Part shown: positions 16,625-25,500 of the stretch, one piece after another
Layout: the number at the start of each line of letters is the position of its first letter
Numbering within the stretch: the stretch's first letter is position 1
Assembly (NCBI GenBank): GCA_023451375.1
Contig: JAEXZS010000015.1
Location: 1 to 64,000, forward strand
DNA length: 64,000 nt
Direction: 5' to 3'
DNA from: Pseudomonadota bacterium
Lineage (GTDB): Bacteria > Pseudomonadota > Alphaproteobacteria > Caulobacterales > Caulobacteraceae
Translations under genes and position numbers: made by a program
The notes under the pieces: model-generated
Told to the model about the DNA's origin: nothing
The model's input: only the letters and a program-made list of their open reading frames with translations
The model's database searches: none

Positions 16625-17815
16625 TTGAAAATCGCGATACTTCTCCCCGAACGTCCTGATCTGGGGTGGCGCTGGCGCGCAAAGGAGTTGGCCCGGTCGC
16701 TACGCCAAACCGGCGCGCCGGATGGCGGCGAGATCACGGTCGCCATCGGCCTGCCTCGTGAGGCCGAGGCGGATTGGCGCAGGAAGGAAGCCGAAATGCT
16801 GACGGAAGACGACGGCGTCGTCGTTCGTCACCTCGGCTGGGAACGAGTCGAACCCGCGATGGCGGAGCGAATGTTCTCCGATCTGAAGGCCAGCCTGGAT
16901 GACATTCCCGACATCGCGCTGCCCCGTGACTGGGGCTGGAACTTCGTCGATTGCGATGCCTGGATCGTCTGCGCGGACGCCGCCCAGGGTGCGGTCGCCC
17001 CTCTGAAGCCGATCGCCTACTACGTCCGCGATCTGGCGCAGCGCTATGTGCCGACCGCATTCGCGTCGGGCCTCGACCACATCTTCTGGCGGCGCCAGGA
17101 TCATGCCTTCCGCCTATGGCGTCAGGCCGAGTGCGTCTTCTCCACCCAGGCGGCCACGAACGACGACATCTCGGGCTACGCCGGAGTGCGCCGAGATCGT
17201 ATCGTCATCGCGCCTCAGCTGAAACCGGCCTTGGATGATGCCTCCAGGCGCTCCGCGGGCGCCCCGATCGATCTGTTGTGGCTGGCCGAACCCTATGCGG
17301 GACACGATCCTGCCGTCGCGCTGGAAGCCGTTCGCATCCTGAGATCGGAAGGCGAGGACGCCCAGATCACGGTTTGCGGCGAACAGGCCTACGGTTTCGA
17401 TCCCGAGGACGGACAGCTGACCTTGTCGGCTGCGCCGGCGCGCACCCGTCGGGCGGCCGAGACGATCTCGTGCGAGACCGTCGTCGACGAACGGGAACTG
17501 GCCCGCGCCCTGTCGCGCGCGAAACTGGTCTGGTCCAGCGCCCTGGCGGATGGAGAGGCCGAAGGCGTACTTCGGTCGGCGCAGACTGGCGTCCCCTATG
17601 TCGGCCTGCGCTATCCGCAGGCGGAGCGGCTGGTCCAGGAGCTTGGCGTCAAGGCCTTTTTCTACGACCGTTCAGAAGCCGGGCTGATCGCCGACGCCTT
17701 GAAGCAGGCCTTGTCGAGCGCAGCATCGGCTCCCGCTTCGGGTCCAGCGCCGCAAGACGACACGCGCGACTGGTCTTCCGTGGTCGAACGTCTCTGGAGG
17801 CGTCCCGGTGCGTGA
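16625..17815 (+). CDS. Glycosyltransferase, GT-B fold, polysaccharide cluster
   Basis: About 396 residues from the TTG at 16625 (LKIAILLPERPDLGWRWRAK). This start is preferred because GAGG lies about 8 bases upstream; another TTG in frame is at 16607. The two-domain pattern fits a GT-B glycosyltransferase: an N-terminal segment with RAKELARSL, an interdomain DLLWLAEPYAGHDPAVALEA, then a C-terminal region VWSSALADGEAEGVLRSAQTGVPYVGLRYP, where a GT4 enzyme would have its donor-binding E-X-E region. Motifs are weak, so donor and linkage are unknown. It is first of a plus-strand unit whose genes overlap head to tail, and it overlaps the next gene by 8 bases. Confidence 0.65.
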   Translation: MKIAILLPERPDLGWRWRAKELARSLRQTGAPDGGEITVAIGLPREAEADWRRKEAEMLTEDDGVVVRHLGWERVEPAMAERMFSDLKASLDDIPDIALPRDWGWNFVDCDAWIVCADAAQGAVAPLKPIAYYVRDLAQRYVPTAFASGLDHIFWRRQDHAFRLWRQAECVFSTQAATNDDISGYAGVRRDRIVIAPQLKPALDDASRRSAGAPIDLLWLAEPYAGHDPAVALEAVRILRSEGEDAQITVCGEQAYGFDPEDGQLTLSAAPARTRRAAETISCETVVDERELARALSRAKLVWSSALADGEAEGVLRSAQTGVPYVGLRYPQAERLVQELGVKAFFYDRSEAGLIADALKQALSSAASAPASGPAPQDDTRDWSSVVERLWRRPGA

Positions 17816-19142
17816 TGGAAATCGAACCGCGATCGGCGTCTGGAGCGAACTGCCTCCCGGCGCCCGGTGGGCCAACGAGGGCATTTCGCGCATCGTCGGC
17901 TTCCTCATCGAGGGCGGAGCGGAGACGGGCGATTACACCTTCCGGGTTCTGGTGCCGCGAGGCATGGCGGAGACCGTGCGCGACGACCTGCGCACCCTGA
18001 TCGCCAAGGAGGGCGTGGACTGGATCGTCGACGAACCGACCGCAGCCTTCGAGGCTGATTGGGTCAAGCAGAACGGTCCGATTTCCGGCAAATCCGCCGT
18101 CGCTGCCTCGATGGCGGCTTATGCCAATACTCAGATAGACGTCGCCGGCTGGATCAACACCTTCCCTCATTTCACGGGCTCGCGCCTGCTGAACGGCCGC
18201 AAGGCGGTACTTCTGCCGGACGCCATTCCGTACGATTTCCCCATCGGCTGGGACTACAACCACTACTGGAGCCCTCAAGGCGAGTGGGTCCAGTGGAAGC
18301 AGATCGCCCGCGAAACGCTGTTGGACGGTCAGGCCGTAATCGCCCACTCCAAACATGTCGCGCGTCGCCACGGCGTAAAACTGTTGGGGCTGGACGAAAG
18401 CGTGATCCGCGTCGTGCCACACGCGCCGCCGGACCTCGCGCCGATCCTTCCCTTCATCAAGGACCGGAAGAAGACGCCCGAGACCCTGCGTCTGGCAGCC
18501 AACATCCTGCGCGACTATGCGGCGACCAAGGGGCTGGATTATCTGCGCGCCTTCCCATTCGAGGAGATCCCTTTCGTTATGGTGGCGACCCAGGATCGGG
18601 TCACGAAGAATGTCGGGCGCGCGGCCGAGGTCGTACGACGCCTCGTGCGCGACGAACGCATAAACCTGAAGCTGTTCACGACGGCGCCCCTGCATCACGG
18701 CGCGAACTGGACCCTCTTCCCCGGCCTGGTCGCGGATCATCAGATGCAGCACGACATCGTCTCGATGCCCGATGTGCCGCGCGACGTCCATGCGGCGCTC
18801 TTCCACTGCGCCGCCCTCACCATCCACCCGACCTTCTACGAGGGCATCGTCGGCACCCTGACCTTCTACGAGGCGGTTAGCGTCGGCACACCCTGCATCA
18901 TGGGTGTAGGACCCCACGTCCGTGAACTGATGGAGACGGCGCCCGAGCTGGAACCCCTGACCTTCGATCCCTACGACATCTCGGCGATGCGCAAGCTCGT
19001 GCTGGAGGTGCTGAAGGATCCGGAGGCGGCGGTGAATCTCCAGCGCCCCGCCTATGAACGCCGCCGCAAGCGCGGCTGGCCGGCGGTGGCTCAGGCCTAT
19101 GCCGACGCCGCCGCCGGCTTCGACGGGCCGGCCGCCGCATGA
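17808..19142 (+). CDS. GT4-like glycosyltransferase, paralogue A of a tandem pair
   Basis: 444 residues from a GTG at 17808 that overlaps the previous stop by 8 bases; CTGGAGG lies upstream. The N terminus GVWSELPPGARWANEGISR is almost repeated in the next gene. The middle has RVVPHAPPDL and ATQDRVTKNVGRAAEVVRRL, which marks the start of the donor domain. The motif HPTFYEGIVGTLTFYEAVSV supplies the paired Glu residues of GT4 enzymes. It is probably a cytoplasmic polymer-building enzyme; sugar specificity is not readable. Confidence 0.75.
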   Translation: MRDGNRTAIGVWSELPPGARWANEGISRIVGFLIEGGAETGDYTFRVLVPRGMAETVRDDLRTLIAKEGVDWIVDEPTAAFEADWVKQNGPISGKSAVAASMAAYANTQIDVAGWINTFPHFTGSRLLNGRKAVLLPDAIPYDFPIGWDYNHYWSPQGEWVQWKQIARETLLDGQAVIAHSKHVARRHGVKLLGLDESVIRVVPHAPPDLAPILPFIKDRKKTPETLRLAANILRDYAATKGLDYLRAFPFEEIPFVMVATQDRVTKNVGRAAEVVRRLVRDERINLKLFTTAPLHHGANWTLFPGLVADHQMQHDIVSMPDVPRDVHAALFHCAALTIHPTFYEGIVGTLTFYEAVSVGTPCIMGVGPHVRELMETAPELEPLTFDPYDISAMRKLVLEVLKDPEAAVNLQRPAYERRRKRGWPAVAQAYADAAAGFDGPAAA

Positions 19143-20446
19143 GCGCGCCCTCGAAACCGGACAAGGCCGTCGCCCGCATTCCGGTCGGCGTCTGGACGGA
19201 ATGGCCGGTCGGCGCACGGTGGGCCAACGAGGGGATGACCCGGCTTCTCGGCTTCATGATTGAGGGGGTGGCCAGCGGGAGGACTTATGTCTTCCACATT
19301 GTGCTGCCCGACGGCGTCCGCGCCGAAGCCCGCAAAGATCTGGCCGCGCTACAGGCCGTTGAGGGCGTGGACTATGTACTGCATTCTCCCCCGCCAGAGA
19401 TGAAGCTCGCTGCGGACGATTTCGAGGGTCAGGCCAAGTTCGCCAATGCGGTCGTGAAGGTGAACGGCTGGATCGTGCTATTCCCCTATTTCCGGCACGC
19501 CCTGCTTCTTGACGCGCCGGTCGCTACCATCTTTCCAGACGGCATACCGGTGGCCTTCCCTGTTCCTGATCCCGGGGCATGGGGCCCCAACGGCTATCAC
19601 CTGAGGTGGCGTCAACAGGTCCAAGCCCTACTCGACGGCTCGGATCGGGTCGTGACCTTCTCGAACCACGTCGCGGACGATCAGGCCGGGCTTCTGTTTG
19701 GCGTGCCAAGAGATAAAATTCACGTCGTGCCGCACGCGCCGCCCAATCTGTCGCATCTGGCGCCCTATGCCAAAAAGGGCGCGACGGAGAAGAGCCGATC
19801 GACCGCCGCCGATCTTCTGAGGAGTCACGCCCGCGAGCGCGGCTGGTCTCAGCTGGCGGACTTTCCTTTCGAGGAAGTCGATTATGTCGCCGTCTCAACC
19901 CAGGACCGCGTGACCAAGAATATCCGGCTTGTAGCGGAAGCGGTACGGGCGCTCGTGCGTGACGAGCGGCGCAGCCTGAAGCTGTTTATGACGGCCCCAC
20001 TGCATTTCGGCGCCACCTGGACACCGCTGCCCAACCAACTGGAATACGACCAGATGGCGGGCGACGTCGTATCCATGACCGACCTGCCTCGCGACGTTCA
20101 CGCCGCCTTCTACCACTGCGCGGCGGTTACGGTGCACCCGTCCATCTTCGAAGGCGGACTGGGGCCTTTCCCCTTTTATGAGGCCGTGAGCGTAGAAACG
20201 CCATGTCTCATGGCGGACGGACCGCACCTGCGCGAACTCGTCGTCGAGGAGCCGAGTTTGGCAGCGTTCGTCTTCGATCCGAACGACAGTCGCAAACTGC
20301 GCGATCTGATTCTTTCGACTCTGCAAGATCGCGATACAGTGCTCGACGTCCAGAAGGCCTGTCTGGACCGCATCGCGGCCTACGGATGGAATCAGGTGGC
20401 GGCGGCATATTCCGAAGCAGCGATTTCAGGGAAGATCGCGACATGA
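19139..20446 (+). CDS. GT4-like glycosyltransferase, paralogue B of a tandem pair
   Basis: 435 residues; the ATG at 19139 overlaps the previous stop (ATGA). Shared landmarks with the preceding gene are VGVWTEWPVGARWANEGMTR, HVVPHAPPNL, STQDRVTKNIRLVAEAVRAL, LKLFMTAPLHFGATW and HPSIFEGGLGPFPFYEAVSV. The two evidently arose by duplication and then diverged, plausibly to add successive residues or different linkages of one repeat unit. It overlaps the next gene by ATGA. Confidence 0.75.
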   Translation: MSAPSKPDKAVARIPVGVWTEWPVGARWANEGMTRLLGFMIEGVASGRTYVFHIVLPDGVRAEARKDLAALQAVEGVDYVLHSPPPEMKLAADDFEGQAKFANAVVKVNGWIVLFPYFRHALLLDAPVATIFPDGIPVAFPVPDPGAWGPNGYHLRWRQQVQALLDGSDRVVTFSNHVADDQAGLLFGVPRDKIHVVPHAPPNLSHLAPYAKKGATEKSRSTAADLLRSHARERGWSQLADFPFEEVDYVAVSTQDRVTKNIRLVAEAVRALVRDERRSLKLFMTAPLHFGATWTPLPNQLEYDQMAGDVVSMTDLPRDVHAAFYHCAAVTVHPSIFEGGLGPFPFYEAVSVETPCLMADGPHLRELVVEEPSLAAFVFDPNDSRKLRDLILSTLQDRDTVLDVQKACLDRIAAYGWNQVAAAYSEAAISGKIAT

Positions 20447-21348
20447 CGACAGACGGCGCGTCCTTGGAAGCTCGGCTTGTTCTGATCGAAGGCCGTCTAG
20501 CCAATCTGCAGGATATGGTGTTGGCGGGCCTTCAGCGCCAGATCGTGCCGTTGGACGACGATTTCGTCGCAATCCGTCGTTCGAACGGGTGGGCCGTGGC
20601 AGGCGCCGAGGAGTTCCGCTCCATTCTACACTTGGCGGATGGCGTCAGCGGCCACGAACCCGGCGTTCAGACGCTTTTGAAGCGCGCAGTGAAGCCAGGC
20701 GATGTGGTAGTCGATGTGGGGGCTCATATCGGCCTGATCGGCGTGGAGCTGGCCCGCCATGTCGGTGCGATGGGCCATGTCATTCTTGTCGAGCCCAACC
20801 CCCGGTCGGCGGAGGCTGCACGCCGGACGCTGCTGACGAACGGTTTCAGCGATCGCTTCAGCCTTCATGTAGTAGCGGGAGGCGCAAAAGCGGGGCGCGC
20901 CCATTATTTCTTCGGCTCCAACAGCATGCTCGGCAGCTTGGCCGCACAGGAGGGCCCTCAACTTGGCAAGATGGATGTTCCTGTTTCGTCTCTAGACGAC
21001 ATCGTCACGCCGGGGCAGCTCGTGTCCTTGGTTAAGATCGACGCCGAAGGCTGGGAAAACGAGGTCGCCAAGGGGATGGCGCGAGTTTGCGGCGAGTCTC
21101 CCGACATCTTGGTGGTCGCCGAGTTCGCCGCGTGCCATCTGGCGCGAACCGGCGTGTCATCGCAGGACTGGTTCGGAGATTTCGCTCTTCACGGGCTGTC
21201 GGACATCGCCTTGATCGACGAGCGCACGGGCGCCTTGTCGGGATGCGACATCGACACTCTGTTGGAGATGGAAACGGCGAACATTCTTCTCGCTCGGCCC
21301 GGAAGTCTTGCAAAAGCAGAGCTTTCCAAGGCACCCGGTGAAGCGTAA
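20443..21348 (+). CDS. FkbM family methyltransferase with N-terminal coiled coil
   Basis: 301 residues starting at the ATG of the ATGA at 20443. A short predicted coiled coil (LEARLVLIEGRLANLQDMVL, residues 7-26) precedes the methyltransferase domain: VVVDVGAHIGLIGVELARHV (motif I), ILVEPNPRSAEAARRTL, and VSLVKIDAEGWENEVAKGM. It is a probable SAM-dependent sugar O-methyltransferase acting on the growing polysaccharide. It sits between the glycosyltransferases and the coiled-coil/TPR and exporter genes, so it could cap the finished chain, as methyltransferases do in some ABC-exported O-antigens; that is inference. Confidence 0.8.
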   Translation: MTTDGASLEARLVLIEGRLANLQDMVLAGLQRQIVPLDDDFVAIRRSNGWAVAGAEEFRSILHLADGVSGHEPGVQTLLKRAVKPGDVVVDVGAHIGLIGVELARHVGAMGHVILVEPNPRSAEAARRTLLTNGFSDRFSLHVVAGGAKAGRAHYFFGSNSMLGSLAAQEGPQLGKMDVPVSSLDDIVTPGQLVSLVKIDAEGWENEVAKGMARVCGESPDILVVAEFAACHLARTGVSSQDWFGDFALHGLSDIALIDERTGALSGCDIDTLLEMETANILLARPGSLAKAELSKAPGEA

Positions 21349-21370
21349 TAGCCGCCTTTAAGTCTGCGGG

Positions 21371-22816
21371 ATGGATATGGTCGATACAAACTCTGCCGCT
21401 GGCGTAAACCCTGTGGATACGATGCGTCGCGTGGCGGGGTCTCGAGCCGGGTCATCCCTCGCCCTGGGTGAGATCGGCCAGCGCGTGACGCTTCTTGAAC
21501 AACGTCTGCATACGCTTGAGGAGTTGGCGGTCAAAGCCGAGACCCGTCAGGCCGAAACACATGAGCATCTTGAAGCTTTGACCGCTGCTGTAAGCGATAA
21601 TGCCGATGTATCCAGAGAAGCTCTGGTGCGCCTAGCGACCAAGAGCGCCCATGATATTGGGACGTTAAGCAAGGCCATCGAGGCATTGGGGAGGCGGCAA
21701 GATAAGGCCCATACCGGCCTGATACAAGCTCTTGATGCGGTCGCGGTTGAAATGACCGAACTGCGCCGAGTGCGAAGCGCCCTTCATGACGAACAGCGAA
21801 AAACACGAACCGCGCAACGGCGACGTCTTGAGGATATCGCTCGCATTCAAGCCCTCAGCGCGGAACGCGACGCGCTGGAAGTCGAACTTCAAGCGGCAGC
21901 CGCGCGTCACAGGCGGGCGCTGAGGGGCGTTCCGTCTGAAGCGAGATCATCTCCCCCCGCCCAGATTACTGCCCTCACTGCTCCGGTCGGGACGAGCGTT
22001 GAATCGGCAAACGCCCCCCCTGCGGCAGTTGCCATAGCAAGCGTGTCGCAGTCCAAGTCGGACGCTTCCGCTCTGCTGGCCGCGGCGCGAAAGGCGAAAT
22101 CGGCCCGCGACTGGTCGCGCGCGCGCGACGCCTACGCAGCCTATGTCGCCGTAAAGCCGCGCAAGGCTTCGGCTTGGAAGCAATACGGCCATATGCTCAA
22201 GGAGAACGGCGAGTTCGAGGAGGCCAAAGCCGCCTATTTCAAGTCCCTCTCCCTGACGCCGTCGGATGTCGATACCTGCCTGCATCTCGGTCATCTTTTA
22301 AAGAATACAGGCGACCGCGATCTTGCCGCCGAGATTTTCGGCGCCGCATTGACGATGGATCCCACTTTTGGCCCGGCCGAGGACGGTCTCGGCGATCTCG
22401 GCCTTGCAATACCGGAAGCGCGTCCGGAGCGCCCGAAGCCGGGCAAGGCGGGTACGAAATTGGCGCGCTGGTTCTACGGTAAACGGCTGCGTTCGGCGCA
22501 GTCCGCCTTCTCTGCGCATAAATGGCGCGTGGCCGAAGGGCGCTATCGGGCTCTGCTTCAGGAGCGTCCTTGCGATACGCGTTTGATGATCCAGATCGGC
22601 CATACCCTGAAGGAGCAAGGCAAGATCGATGCGGCTTCGCAGATGTATCGGCGGGCTGCAGATCAGGAACCGTTGAACAGCGACGCCTATCTGCACCTCG
22701 GTCACGCCACCAAGCTTGCGGGCGACCTCAGCGGCGCTCGTGCCTACTACCAGCAAGCACTACGCTACTGGCCCCAGAACCCTGACGCCCTGTTTGAGTT
22801 GCGAGACGCCTCTTGA
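21371..22816 (+). CDS. Coiled-coil plus TPR-repeat protein of the exporter operon
   Basis: 481 residues, no signal peptide or membrane segment. Residues about 30-185 have long heptad-rich helices (RVTLLEQRLHTLEELAVKAE; LEDIARIQALSAERDALEVE). After a Pro/Ala-rich linker, tetratricopeptide repeats run from about 225 to 475 (SAWKQYGHMLKENGEFEEAK, TCLHLGHLLKNTGDRDLAAE, DAYLHLGHATKLAGDLSGA). The specific function is not recognised. Its place between a methyltransferase and the ABC exporter suggests a scaffold, or a spacer that sets chain length. The TTG start of the exporter permease overlaps its stop. Confidence 0.7.
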   Translation: MDMVDTNSAAGVNPVDTMRRVAGSRAGSSLALGEIGQRVTLLEQRLHTLEELAVKAETRQAETHEHLEALTAAVSDNADVSREALVRLATKSAHDIGTLSKAIEALGRRQDKAHTGLIQALDAVAVEMTELRRVRSALHDEQRKTRTAQRRRLEDIARIQALSAERDALEVELQAAAARHRRALRGVPSEARSSPPAQITALTAPVGTSVESANAPPAAVAIASVSQSKSDASALLAAARKAKSARDWSRARDAYAAYVAVKPRKASAWKQYGHMLKENGEFEEAKAAYFKSLSLTPSDVDTCLHLGHLLKNTGDRDLAAEIFGAALTMDPTFGPAEDGLGDLGLAIPEARPERPKPGKAGTKLARWFYGKRLRSAQSAFSAHKWRVAEGRYRALLQERPCDTRLMIQIGHTLKEQGKIDAASQMYRRAADQEPLNSDAYLHLGHATKLAGDLSGARAYYQQALRYWPQNPDALFELRDAS

Positions 22817-23595
22817 TCGCAACGGATAACTCCTTCGAGTCGCACATCCGCATCATCGGCGCCTTGATGATGCGCGAGACCGTCACACGTTACGGTCGTC
22901 AGGGGTTGGGAGCATTGTGGTTGATAGGCGAACCGCTGCTGTTCTGCTTTGGCGTGATCATCATGTGGTCACTGATCAAGCCTGCCTACGAGCACGGCGT
23001 GCGGATCGCTCCATTCATCATGACCGGTTACATGTGTCTGCTGCTACTGCGGCATCTGGTGGGCGCAAACATGAATGCGCTTCAGGCGAACGGCGGTCTG
23101 CTCTATCACCGCCCAGTCAAGGTGATGCATCTGTATCTGTCTAGGTGTGGGCTGGAGATCGCCGGCAACACCATGGCATTCTTTGTTGTCTACCTCGCGA
23201 TGCTAGCGATCCGGCAGGTCAATCTCCCACACGACTTGCTTCTCTTCTATTGCGGCTGGTTCCTGCTAGCCTTCATGGGGTGCGGGATCAGTTTTGTCTT
23301 TGCCGGCTTAGCGCTGCGTTACGAGTTGTTCGAGCGTGTCTCGCCGGTGCTTCAATATGCGATGATCCCGCTTTCGGGCGTTTTCACCATGATGGCCTGG
23401 CTACCCCAGAATTATCGCGACCTCTTGTTGAAGGTGCCGATCCCACACACGGTAGAGATGGTCCGTGCCGGTATGTTCGGAGAGTTCACGCCGACCTATT
23501 ACGACGCGGGCTACGCCTTCGCCTGGGCGGTCGGCCTGAATTTTGTCGGTCTGGTGCTTTTGGCGCGCGCCAAACATCATCTGGAAATGGAATAA
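22813..23595 (+). CDS. ABC-2 type polysaccharide exporter permease (KpsM-like)
   Basis: A 260-residue integral membrane protein with about six hydrophobic segments (LGALWLIGEPLLFCFGVIIM, APFIMTGYMCLLLL, NTMAFFVVYLAMLAI, LLLFYCGWFLLAFMGCGISF, YAMIPLSGVFTMMAWL, AFAWAVGLNFVGLVLLA). It is the channel half of a capsule/O-antigen ABC exporter. The likely start is TTG at 22813 within TTGA, overlapping the previous stop; the ATG at 22867 would remove conserved sequence. It works with the KpsE- and KpsT-like neighbours at the inner membrane. Confidence 0.85.
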   Translation: MIATDNSFESHIRIIGALMMRETVTRYGRQGLGALWLIGEPLLFCFGVIIMWSLIKPAYEHGVRIAPFIMTGYMCLLLLRHLVGANMNALQANGGLLYHRPVKVMHLYLSRCGLEIAGNTMAFFVVYLAMLAIRQVNLPHDLLLFYCGWFLLAFMGCGISFVFAGLALRYELFERVSPVLQYAMIPLSGVFTMMAWLPQNYRDLLLKVPIPHTVEMVRAGMFGEFTPTYYDAGYAFAWAVGLNFVGLVLLARAKHHLEME

Positions 23596-23623
23596 GGCGG
23601 CGCGACTGTTTCTGGAAATCGAG

Positions 23624-24793
23624 ATGAACAAGCCAATCCTGAACTACCGTGGCGTCGGCGACTATGCCGAGAAGGCCGACACGACGCCGGCCTGGCGGCG
23701 CTATATGAAGAAGATTCCAATTTCCTTCCTTGTCGTGGTGGTCGCCCCCACGGTGTTGGTGGCTATCTACTATCTGCTAATCGCCTCGCCCCAGTACACG
23801 TCGGAAGCGCGTTTCGTGGTGCGGTCTAAGGCGCAGGAGCAGCCGTCCAGCCTGGGCGTGGCTCTCCAGGGCGTGGGCTTGTCCACGAACCAGACGGACG
23901 CCTATGCGGTCCACGAATACATCCGCTCGCGCAATGCGCTGGAAGATCTTCGCAGCAAGCTGGACGTGCGCGCGATTCTAGGGCGCCCTGGCGTCGATGC
24001 TTTGTCGCGTTATCCGCGCCCTTGGGAAGGTCAGTCGTTCGATAGTCTCCATGAGGGATTGGGGCGTTTCGTGACGGTAGGATATGATTCTTCCACCGGC
24101 CTTAGCACCCTGCGGGTCAGGGCCTTCCGGCCGCAGGATGCCCAAGCCTTGGCAAGCGCCCTGCTCGACGGCGGCGAGCGTCTGGTCAACCAGTTGAACG
24201 CCAGGGCCGACGAGGGCGCGATACGCGATGCTCGTCGCGACGTCGCCGATGCGGAAGCCCGCCTGACCGCCGCCCAAGTGCGTCTGACGACCTTCCGAAA
24301 CCGCGAAGGCCTGCTCGATCCGGCCAAGGCGGCGGTCGAGAACATGGAGCTGATCGGCAATCTACGCGGCACGGTCGCCAATCTGCTTGCGGAACGGTCA
24401 CAACTATCGTCCGAAGCGCCTCAAAGTCCGAGGCTGGCGGCGCTAGACAGCCGTATCGCTGCATTTGAACGTCAGATCGCCGCCGAACAAGCCAAGATGG
24501 CGGGCGCTGCCGACTCGCTCGCGCCGAAGCTCGAAACCTACGAGGCCCTCGCTCTGGACCGAGAGTATGCCGACAAGGCGCTAGGTTCTGCCAGAGCGAT
24601 GCTTGATCGTTCCGAATCCGATGCCCGCAGCCAACGCCTGTTTCTAGAACGTGTCGTGCGTCCTAACCTGCCGACCGATTCCTCTCAGCCAAAGCGGCTG
24701 CTGGCGATCCTGACGGTCTTCGCCAGCCTTCTGATCCTTTACGGCATGGGCGTTCTCGTGGTCGCCGGTCTCAGAGAACATAGCCAAGGATGA
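23624..24793 (+). CDS. Capsule polysaccharide export inner-membrane protein (KpsE/BexC-like)
   Basis: 389 residues from the ATG at 23624 (MNKPILNYRGVGD); a start farther upstream would run through the permease gene. One transmembrane helix lies at about 32-54 (ISFLVVVVAPTVLVAIYYLL) and another near the C terminus (LLAILTVFASLLILYGMGVL). Between them is a long periplasmic coiled-coil domain that begins with the family motif SPQYTSEARFVVRS. KpsE/PCP-type proteins link the ABC transporter to the outer-membrane channel. No outer-membrane partner (KpsD/Wza) is in this window. Confidence 0.85.
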   Translation: MNKPILNYRGVGDYAEKADTTPAWRRYMKKIPISFLVVVVAPTVLVAIYYLLIASPQYTSEARFVVRSKAQEQPSSLGVALQGVGLSTNQTDAYAVHEYIRSRNALEDLRSKLDVRAILGRPGVDALSRYPRPWEGQSFDSLHEGLGRFVTVGYDSSTGLSTLRVRAFRPQDAQALASALLDGGERLVNQLNARADEGAIRDARRDVADAEARLTAAQVRLTTFRNREGLLDPAKAAVENMELIGNLRGTVANLLAERSQLSSEAPQSPRLAALDSRIAAFERQIAAEQAKMAGAADSLAPKLETYEALALDREYADKALGSARAMLDRSESDARSQRLFLERVVRPNLPTDSSQPKRLLAILTVFASLLILYGMGVLVVAGLREHSQG

Positions 24794-25500
24794 CGGTGGT
24801 TGCCGTGCCAGAACCAGTGGCGACGCCCCAACAGGCGGCGCTCAGCGTGCGCGGTCTTGGCAAGGCCTTTCCAGCAAGCCGTGGCGCCGGAGAACGCTGG
24901 TTGTTTCGCGATCTCGACTTCGAACTGAAACAGGGCGACCGTCTGGCGGTTCTGGGCCGCAACGGCCAAGGCAAGTCGACCTTCATCAAGATTCTGGGCG
25001 GCGTGCTGCCATTGTCGGAAGGGCAGCTGAGGTGGAACGTGCGGCCTTCATGGCCGATCGGATTTGGTGGAGGGTTTCAGGGCAGTCTCAGCGGTTTGGA
25101 CAATATTCGCTTCCTCTCGCGTGTTTACGACAGCGACTATTCTGCTGTTCTGGAGCGGGTTGAAAGCTTCGCGGAATTAGGTCTGGAGCTAAAGCAGCCG
25201 GTGAAACACTATTCATCGGGCATGCGGGCGCGTCTCGCGTTCGGCCTTTCGTTGGCGATCGACTTCGACTGTTATCTGATCGACGAGCTCATCGCGGTCG
25301 GCGATGCGCGCTTCGCCGCCAAATGCGCCGACGAGCTGTTCACCCGCCGTGCCGACCGAGCTTTCATCATGGCGTCCCATGACATGAATTCCGTCGCCAG
25401 CGTCTGCTCCAGTGCGCTGATCATCGAAAGCGGTCAGGTGAAGTTCTTCGCCGACGTCACCGAAGCGATTGATGTTTACAGTTGGTTGAGAGCTGCTTGA
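24790..25500 (+). CDS. ABC transporter ATP-binding protein, polysaccharide export (KpsT-like)
   Basis: 236 residues; the ATG overlaps the previous stop in ATGA. The Walker A motif GRNGQGKST is at 56-64, the signature segment YSSGMRARL at 141-149, Walker B CYLIDE at 161-166, and the His switch is in MASHDMNS. It is short and ends after the nucleotide-binding domain. It therefore lacks the C-terminal carbohydrate-binding domain of O-antigen Wzt proteins and is closer to KpsT of capsule exporters. Its 3' end overlaps the convergent gene by 25 bases. Confidence 0.9.
   Translation: MTVVAVPEPVATPQQAALSVRGLGKAFPASRGAGERWLFRDLDFELKQGDRLAVLGRNGQGKSTFIKILGGVLPLSEGQLRWNVRPSWPIGFGGGFQGSLSGLDNIRFLSRVYDSDYSAVLERVESFAELGLELKQPVKHYSSGMRARLAFGLSLAIDFDCYLIDELIAVGDARFAAKCADELFTRRADRAFIMASHDMNSVASVCSSALIIESGQVKFFADVTEAIDVYSWLRAA

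Noticed and set aside
17649..19217. A 522-residue minus-strand frame opposite glycosyltransferase A
   Set aside because: Antisense shadow in a strongly GC3-biased gene; no promoter, ribosome site or recognisable domain.
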